From a virus, in the IMG/VR virus record IMGVR_UViG_3300031975_001527, positions 1 to 47,274 of that record: a stretch of 47,274 bases of DNA; one strand, 5' to 3'. The translations under genes and the position numbers were made by a program. Below are positions 42,274 through 47,274 of the stretch, in pieces. The notes under the pieces are model-generated. The model had not been told where the DNA came from, did not search any database, and saw nothing but the letters and a program-made list of their open reading frames with translations. Numbering within the stretch: position 1 is the first letter of the stretch; every line of letters begins with the position of its first letter.

Positions 42274-42320
42274 TCTGTAATAACAATAATAATGCTCTTG
42301 GAAAATAAAGGAGTACAAAA

Positions 42321-44492
42321 ATGGGTTTCTTAGTATCGCCAGGTGTACAGGTAAGAGAGATTGACCTTACAAATATTGTTCCTGCTGTTCAAACCAACAT
42401 TGGTGCGATTGCAGGGCCATTTGCAAAGGGTCCAGTGGCATCTGTAACTGCCATTAGTTCTGAAGAGGAACTAGTTCAAGTATTTGGTAAGCCAAATGCT
42501 GATAACTTTGAATATTTTTTCACTGCTGCAAATTTCTTGCAGTATTCTAACGCACTTAGAGTTGTCAGATGTGAGTCTGGTGTTTTAAACGCTGCGTCTA
42601 ATTCAGGTCTTCTTATTAGAGATACAGATCATTACTCTGGTTCTTTTAGGGACGGCCAGGGTAGTGTTGGGCCTTTCGCCGCAAGAACTGCCGGTACACA
42701 TGGTAACTCATTGAAAGTTTCTATTTGTGCAACAGCAACTGCATTTTCACAAAACATCACAGGTGCAAACCAAGTTAACGGTGCAGCATCGAGTGGTGCA
42801 ACGTCTGTTACAGTTGATGACGTTGATCTTGCAGACAATGTAATCAATGTTGGAGATATTGTTTCTTTCTTCACATCAAGTGGATTTGACACATTTGCAT
42901 CAGGTCATGAGGGAATTGAGTACGAAGTTACTGCTCGTGATACAGCAAATAATACGATTACAATTCGTGAATTGGACAACCCGAATGGAACAGGCTTGGT
43001 TAATTCCCTTGCCGATAATTCTTTCATTCGTCGTCGTTGGAAATTCTATGATTTATTCGCCGATGCGCCGGGAACATCACAGTGGTCAACTGATAACGAA
43101 AGAGGCACAAATGACGAGCTTCATATCGTTGTTTACGATAGCACTGGTGATTTATCTGGATTTGCTGAAGGTGTTGCTGGTCAAAGAACTTTGTCAGTTT
43201 TAGAAACATATGACGGTTTGTCAAAGAACAAAAACGCAAAAACTCCACAAGGTGGAACGAACTACTATCCAGATGTTCTCTATCAGCAGTCTGCTTTCAT
43301 TTACTGGATGGATCATCTAGCTTCTGGTACAAACTGGGGTTTAGACCTTGAATTGTCCAACAATGTTACTCTTAACGGAACTGACGCAAATGGTTCTGAT
43401 GAGGGTGATTTCATTATCTTAGATGGCACAGACGGCTCTGCAACGAATGCTGGAGACAACGTTATCTTTGATAACACAGAGAGCGACGGTAGAGGTTCTG
43501 GAGTTTATGCCGCTGTTGACACGCCGACATACGATGCACTTACAGGTGGAACAGACGATTATGCTGTTACTCTTGGTGAGAAGAGGTCTGCGTATGATCT
43601 GTTCAAGAACGCTGAACTTCATGATATTAACTTTGTTCTTGGTGGCCCTTCAGTTACAGTTACAGGTAGTTCTTTCGGAACCGCCGGTGACGAATTCGAC
43701 ACACACGGTACAATGTTAACTGATCTTGTGGAACTTCGTAAAGACTGCGTTGCATTCATCTCTCCTGCTCGTCAGGCAGTTGTTAATGTTCAAAGTGAAG
43801 TTACACAAACAACAAACGTTAAAGACTCCTTTGACACACTACCTTCATCGTCTTATGTGGTTTATGACAGTGGGTACAAATACATGTATGACAAATACAA
43901 CGATGTATTCCGTTTTGTCCCTCTCAATGGTGATATTGCTGGTCTGTGTGCTAACACCGATAGAGTTGCTGACCCGTGGTTCTCGCCAGGTGGTTACAAC
44001 CGTGGTAATGTTCGTGGAGCAATTAAACTTGCGTATAACCCACAGCAAGCAAACAGAGACATTCTCTATCAGGCAAGAATTAATCCAGTTGTGGATTTCC
44101 CTGGCCAGGGTGTGGTTCTGTTCGGTGATAAAACTGCTCTTACAAAACCAAGCGCCTTTGATCGTATCAACGTGCGTAGATTGTTCTTGGTTCTGGAAAA
44201 AGCAATTGCTACCGCTGCTAAGTTCCAACTCTTTGAGTTCAACGATGAGTTTACACGGGCACAGTTCCGTAACTTGGTTGAGCCTTTCTTGAGAGATGTT
44301 CAAGGAAGAAGAGGTATCACAGACTTTGTGGTGGTTGCCGACGGCACAAACAATACTGGTGAGATTATAGATAGAAACGAGTTTGTCGCAGATATCTATA
44401 TTAAACCGGCTCGATCAATTAACTTCATTACTCTTAACTTTGTTGCGGTTCGCACAGGTGTTGAGTTCTCTGAAGTCATTGGTAGATTTTAA
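42321..44492 (+). CDS. 18: tail sheath protein gp18 with inserted DGTD repeats
   Basis: Contractile tail sheath subunit, 723 aa (T4 gp18: 659). The N-terminus (VSPGVQVREIDLTNIVPAVQ, GAIAGPFAKGPV) and C-terminus (FRNLVEPFLRDVQGRRGITD, then VADIYIKPARSINFITLNF) are textbook sheath. Between the conserved inner-core segments sits an outer domain. There, residues 351-385 consist of two tandem acidic units (LNGTDANGSDEGDFIILDG and a second copy ending in AGDNVIFDN), the same unit as in gp7. The insert is placed where sheath proteins vary and face outward. The ribosome site is AAAGGAG. Confidence 0.94.
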   Translation: MGFLVSPGVQVREIDLTNIVPAVQTNIGAIAGPFAKGPVASVTAISSEEELVQVFGKPNADNFEYFFTAANFLQYSNALRVVRCESGVLNAASNSGLLIRDTDHYSGSFRDGQGSVGPFAARTAGTHGNSLKVSICATATAFSQNITGANQVNGAASSGATSVTVDDVDLADNVINVGDIVSFFTSSGFDTFASGHEGIEYEVTARDTANNTITIRELDNPNGTGLVNSLADNSFIRRRWKFYDLFADAPGTSQWSTDNERGTNDELHIVVYDSTGDLSGFAEGVAGQRTLSVLETYDGLSKNKNAKTPQGGTNYYPDVLYQQSAFIYWMDHLASGTNWGLDLELSNNVTLNGTDANGSDEGDFIILDGTDGSATNAGDNVIFDNTESDGRGSGVYAAVDTPTYDALTGGTDDYAVTLGEKRSAYDLFKNAELHDINFVLGGPSVTVTGSSFGTAGDEFDTHGTMLTDLVELRKDCVAFISPARQAVVNVQSEVTQTTNVKDSFDTLPSSSYVVYDSGYKYMYDKYNDVFRFVPLNGDIAGLCANTDRVADPWFSPGGYNRGNVRGAIKLAYNPQQANRDILYQARINPVVDFPGQGVVLFGDKTALTKPSAFDRINVRRLFLVLEKAIATAAKFQLFEFNDEFTRAQFRNLVEPFLRDVQGRRGITDFVVVADGTNNTGEIIDRNEFVADIYIKPARSINFITLNFVAVRTGVEFSEVIGRF
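43371..43475 (+). repeat. tandem DGTD repeat inside tail sheath
   Basis: Two back-to-back units, LNGTDANGSDEGDFII and LDGTDGSATNAGDNVIF, in frame within gp18 (residues 351-385). Confidence 0.8.
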
Positions 44493-44508
44493 GGAGGAGT
44501 AAAGAAAA

Positions 44509-45069
44509 ATGGCTGGAAATATTGATGAATTTAGAGCCAGATTAGCGGGCGGTGGTGCGAGAGCAAACCAATTTAGGATCACTATCAATTCACCTACAGG
44601 TATTGCTATTGGACTGAACTCAAGAGATGCCTCATTCCTGTGTTCTGCAACGAACTTGCCTGCAACGACTCTTGGAGAGTTTGCTCTTAACTTTAGAGGT
44701 CGTCAGCTTTACATTGCTGGTGACAGAGAGTTTGCTGATGCTTGGACAACAACGTTTCTCAATGATACAAGTTTCTCTATTAGAAATGCATTGGAGCGGT
44801 GGTCTAACGGTATCAACGATCTTGAGTTGTCAACAGGTGTTAACGATCCTGCTGACTACATGGCTGATCTAGAAGTGTTTCAATTGGATCGTGACGACAA
44901 TATTCTCAAAGCATATAAGTTTATTAACGCATGGCCGCAGTCTATTGGCACCGTTGACCTTAGTATGGAAACTACAAATGAAATTGAGACATTTGAATGC
45001 ACTTGGAGATATCAACACTTCTTAGCAAGTGAGGTTGGAGACAGTAGGTCAAGCTCTCCTGTTGAGTAA
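44509..45069 (+). CDS. 19: tail tube protein gp19
   Basis: Tail tube subunit, 186 aa (T4 gp19: 163). Marine gp19 features are present: IDEFRARLAGGGARANQFRI, SFLCSATNLPATTLGE and FRGRQLYIAGDREFADAWTT in the first 90 residues. FINAWPQSIGTVDLS then NEIETFECTWRYQHF lie near the end. It stacks as hexamers inside the sheath. A strong AAGGAGGAG ribosome site lies just after the gp18 stop, so it is cotranscribed with gp18 and highly translated. Confidence 0.93.
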   Translation: MAGNIDEFRARLAGGGARANQFRITINSPTGIAIGLNSRDASFLCSATNLPATTLGEFALNFRGRQLYIAGDREFADAWTTTFLNDTSFSIRNALERWSNGINDLELSTGVNDPADYMADLEVFQLDRDDNILKAYKFINAWPQSIGTVDLSMETTNEIETFECTWRYQHFLASEVGDSRSSSPVE

Positions 45070-45075
45070 TATAAT

Positions 45076-45096
45076 CCTACTAAATAAAGAAGTAGG
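45076..45096 (+). promoter_or_regulatory. hairpin overlapping late element and ribosome site of gp20
   Basis: CCTACT (45076-45081) is complementary to AGTAGG (45091-45096) around a nine-base loop. The 3' arm includes the first bases of the AGGGAG ribosome site (45094-45099) of gp20. The 5' arm overlaps the CTAAATA late element. Confidence 0.45.
45079..45086 (+). promoter_or_regulatory. late promoter element, CTAAATA variant, of gp20
   Basis: ACTAAATA 18 bases before the gp20 ATG, with AGGGAG between. Same variant as at 5775 and 40253. Confidence 0.55.
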
Positions 45097-45104
45097 GAGA
45101 TATT

Positions 45105-46778
45105 ATGGCTGAACTTTTCGGATACACAATTACTCGGGCAAAGAGTAAAGGGAGCGGTGATCAATTCACCGCTCCTGAGTCCGACGATGGGACAATAGAG
45201 GTTGCCGGTGGTGGTTTCTTTTCATCCATTCTTGATACGAATGGAAGAGAGAGAACAGAACTCGACCTTATTCGCAGATATAGAGATATTGCACAACAAC
45301 CAGAGTGTGACAGTGCTATTGAGGATATCGTCAATGAGGCAATCTCATTTGATGAAGTTTCTCAATCGGTGTCTATTAGTCTTGATAGATTACCGTATCC
45401 AGATAAAATTAAAAGAGCAATCAGAAAAGAGTTTGACGAAATTTTAACATTGTTAGAGTTTGAAGAGAAAGGTTCTGATATTTTTAGAAGGTGGTATGTT
45501 GATGGTCGAATTTTTTATCACAAAGTCATAGATAAGAAAAATCCAAGACAAGGTATTATCGCACTAAAATATGTTGATCCAACAAAAATTAAAAAGGTTA
45601 GAGAAGTCAAAAAGGAGAAAGACCCAAAGACAGGTGTAGATGTGGTGAAGAACATCACCGAATATTATGTCTACAACGAAAAGGGTCTAGCCCATGCTGG
45701 TTATGGTGGAACTGGTCAAGGAATTAAAATTGCAAAAGATTCAGTAACATATTGCCCATCTGGTGTCATTGACCAGAATGGTGGAAAGGTTTTATCTTAT
45801 CTTCATAAGGCTATTAAACCTGTAAATCAACTAAGGATGATTGAAGATGCATTGGTTATCTATCGCATTTCGAGAGCGCCCGAGCGTAGGATTTTCTACA
45901 TTGATGTTGGCAATCTACCCAAGGTAAAAGCAGAGCAATATCTTAAAGATGTGATGAATCGTTATCGTAACAAGTTGGTGTATGATGCATCTACTGGTGA
46001 GATTAGAGACGATAGAAATCATATGAGTATGTTGGAAGATTTCTGGCTACCCCGCCGTGAAGGTGGTCGAGGTACAGAAATCACAACACTGCCGGGTGGT
46101 TCAAATCTTGGTGAAATTGATGATATCGTTTATTTCCAAAGAAAACTTTATCGGTCACTCAATGTTCCTATTTCAAGACTAGAGGCAGAGAATAATTTTA
46201 GTCTTGGTAGAACTACAGAAATCACAAGAGATGAGCTGAAGTTTACTAAGTTCATACAAAAACTTAGAAAGAAATTTGTAGTTTTATTTACAGACGTATT
46301 AAAAACTCAACTTCTACTAAAAGGTGTAATTGCCTCTGAAGATTGGGATAATATGAAAGAACACATTCAATATGACTTCTTGAAAGATGGACACTTTGCA
46401 GAGCTGAAAGATGCAGAGTTGTTGAGAGATCGTATTGATGCTCTTGATCAAATTCAATCTTACATTGGCACATTCTTCAGTAAGGAATATGTTCTTAAAC
46501 GTGTTCTTCGCATGACTGACAGTGAAGTTCAAGAAATGCGTGATCAAATCGCAAGAGAGATTAACACCGATCCTATGGACGGCGGTATAGATATGCCGGA
46601 TGCTGGAGATGGTATTACACGTTATCCTCAAGATGGTGCTGGAGGAATGGTCCCGGCAGATGATATTGCCAAGTACGATGGAGAAGCACCACCTGGCGAA
46701 GACAAAGGTGGTGACAAAGAAAAACCAGTAGAGGATGACTTTGATAAAAGTATAACCGTGAAAGGAAAGAGAAAATGA
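45105..46778 (+). CDS. 20: portal protein gp20
   Basis: Portal vertex protein, 557 aa (T4 gp20: 524). Recognisable segments are LDLIRRYRDIAQQPECDSAI followed by EDIVNEAISFD (residues about 52-82), the FRRWYVDGRIFYHKVID and GIIALKYVDPTKIKKVREV region, RISRAPERRIFYIDVGNLPK, and WLPRREGGRGTEITTLPGG with a following SRLEAENNFSLGR. It forms the 12-subunit ring through which DNA is packaged and which nucleates head assembly. The C-terminus is acidic and Gly-rich. The stop overlaps the next small gene (ATGA). Confidence 0.94.
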   Translation: MAELFGYTITRAKSKGSGDQFTAPESDDGTIEVAGGGFFSSILDTNGRERTELDLIRRYRDIAQQPECDSAIEDIVNEAISFDEVSQSVSISLDRLPYPDKIKRAIRKEFDEILTLLEFEEKGSDIFRRWYVDGRIFYHKVIDKKNPRQGIIALKYVDPTKIKKVREVKKEKDPKTGVDVVKNITEYYVYNEKGLAHAGYGGTGQGIKIAKDSVTYCPSGVIDQNGGKVLSYLHKAIKPVNQLRMIEDALVIYRISRAPERRIFYIDVGNLPKVKAEQYLKDVMNRYRNKLVYDASTGEIRDDRNHMSMLEDFWLPRREGGRGTEITTLPGGSNLGEIDDIVYFQRKLYRSLNVPISRLEAENNFSLGRTTEITRDELKFTKFIQKLRKKFVVLFTDVLKTQLLLKGVIASEDWDNMKEHIQYDFLKDGHFAELKDAELLRDRIDALDQIQSYIGTFFSKEYVLKRVLRMTDSEVQEMRDQIAREINTDPMDGGIDMPDAGDGITRYPQDGAGGMVPADDIAKYDGEAPPGEDKGGDKEKPVEDDFDKSITVKGKRK

Positions 46779-46942
46779 GTAGAGAACTTATTGATGCAAT
46801 CTCAGATGGAAATAATCTAGAAGCAGAGGATGAATTTAAAAATTTAATTGCTGGTAAAGTTGGAGACGCATTGGAAGTAAAACGTGCAGAATTAGCAAAT
46901 ACTTTTGTTAACAGTGGAGCATTTTCAAGTGAAGAGGATTGA
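46775..46942 (+). CDS. small prohead-core-like protein (55 aa)
   Basis: A 55-residue protein, MSRELIDAISDGNNLEAEDE followed by FKNLIAGKVGDALEVKRAEL, acidic then helical. Its position directly after the portal gene and its sequence style (short, EA-rich, 'KVGDALE.KR.EL') fit the small prohead core proteins of T4-like phages (gp67/gp68 type) or a detached scaffold N-terminus. I did not find a decisive motif. The ATG overlaps the gp20 stop (ATGA), and AGGAAAGAG lies upstream as ribosome site. Confidence 0.7.
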   Translation: MSRELIDAISDGNNLEAEDEFKNLIAGKVGDALEVKRAELANTFVNSGAFSSEED

Positions 46943-47177
46943 GGAGATATATGAATCTACAGTTGTAGAGAGAGATGAACATCGTAAATCTAAGGAGTAT
47001 AAAAAACTATCTCCAAGGATGAAGGATGCCGTTGATTTTATTTTTGGGAAAATGGACTCTAAACCTTCAGATTTCCTAAATAGTTTTGAAAAAACTATAA
47101 AAGATGCGGCGAAACAGTTCAAAGTCAAAGAAAATGAACTAATGTCGTATTTTGAAAAAGAAATGCTTTCGATTTAA
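46929..47177 (+). CDS. helical hypothetical protein (82 aa), probable GTG start
   Basis: Highly charged, probably all-helical protein (VERDEHRKSKEYKKLSPRMK, then KTIKDAAKQFKVKENELMSY). The frame has no ATG near its 5' end. GTG 46929, with GGAG 46915-46918 upstream, gives 82 residues and a 14-base overlap with the preceding gene; GTG 46914 and TTG 46905 are alternatives. It lies in the head-assembly region between the prohead-core-like gene and a truncated gene, so a core or scaffold accessory role is plausible but not shown. Confidence 0.6.
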   Translation: MKRIEEIYESTVVERDEHRKSKEYKKLSPRMKDAVDFIFGKMDSKPSDFLNSFEKTIKDAAKQFKVKENELMSYFEKEMLSI

Positions 47178-47188
47178 GGAGTTAGAGG

Positions 47189-47274
47189 ATGGCAGTCGCA
47201 ACCAGAACATTAAAAGATACGGTAGTAAATGCTGCTGGAGCTGGTGGTAAAGTTACTATTTTGGTTAATTGGGA
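47189..47274 (+). CDS. 5' end of an unidentified gene (truncated by window end)
   Basis: ATG 47189 is preceded by AAGGAG at 47176-47181 and opens a frame (AVATRTLKDTVVNAAGAGGK) that runs off the window after 28 codons. The Ala/Gly/Val-rich start resembles structural proteins more than enzymes, but the fragment is too short to name. Confidence 0.6.
   Translation, partial: MAVATRTLKDTVVNAAGAGGKVTILVNW

Noticed and set aside
1-47274. CRISPR arrays, insertion sequences, integrase or attachment sites
   Set aside because: No regularly spaced identical DNA repeats, terminal inverted repeats, transposase or integrase motifs were seen; the only mobile-type genes are the two homing-endonuclease-like genes.

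Overview
This window is a 47 kb piece of an AT-rich, T4-like (tailed, contractile) myovirus genome. It resembles marine T4-like phages, meaning cyanophage- or pelagiphage-type rather than enteric. The evidence is a recognisable, ordered set of T4 orthologues (uvsX; gp5, gp25, gp6, gp7, gp8; gp13-gp20), many of them mixed with 2OG-Fe(II) oxygenases, radical SAM proteins and sugar/methyl/acetyl transferases. A Usg-like protein, a family I associate with Alphaproteobacteria, sits inside the baseplate operon and hints at an alphaproteobacterial host (inference). Almost everything is on the + strand with overlapping starts and stops; one small HNH-like gene is on the - strand.

Layout. 1-2300: small early-type ORFs, a free-standing GIY-YIG homing endonuclease, four sigma70-like promoters and a structured non-coding stretch. 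2306-5772: a tightly coupled uvsX operon with a methyltransferase, two 2OG-Fe(II) oxygenases and two unknown proteins. 5792-17752: baseplate genes (hub gp5, Usg-like, wedge gp25, gp6, giant gp7, a fibre-like protein, gp8). 17756-27718: very large DUF4815-type structural protein, fibre-like proteins and conserved unknowns. 27725-35098: a nine-gene enzyme cassette (methyltransferase, glycosyltransferase, methyltransferase-like, 2OG oxygenase, radical SAM, unknown, 2OG oxygenase, glycosyltransferase, GNAT). 35122-38169: neck (gp13, gp14), sheath terminator gp15, small terminase gp16. 38171-40261: a radical SAM protein and an asparagine-synthetase-type PP-loop enzyme inserted between the two terminase genes. 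40266-47274: large terminase gp17, the reverse-strand HNH-like gene, sheath gp18, tube gp19, portal gp20, two small genes and a truncated gene.

Regulation. Early-type promoters are sigma70-like (TTGACA-17 nt-TACTAT and relatives); two fire almost exactly at an ATG, predicting leaderless mRNAs. Morphogenesis genes are preceded by T4 late-type elements, either TATAAATA/CATAAATA or a CTAAATA variant.

Most unusual points: (1) an Asp-Gly-Thr-Asp ('DGTD...AGD') peptide repeat scattered through at least five different virion genes, including the middle of the tail sheath protein; (2) the enzyme cassettes embedded in the structural gene block, which could modify virion proteins or the host surface; (3) a predicted hairpin that would hide the portal gene's ribosome site in read-through mRNA but not in mRNA started at the late promoter; (4) the degenerate HNH gene with its own divergent late promoter between gp17 and gp18. 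No computation was run; all family assignments are from reading motifs.
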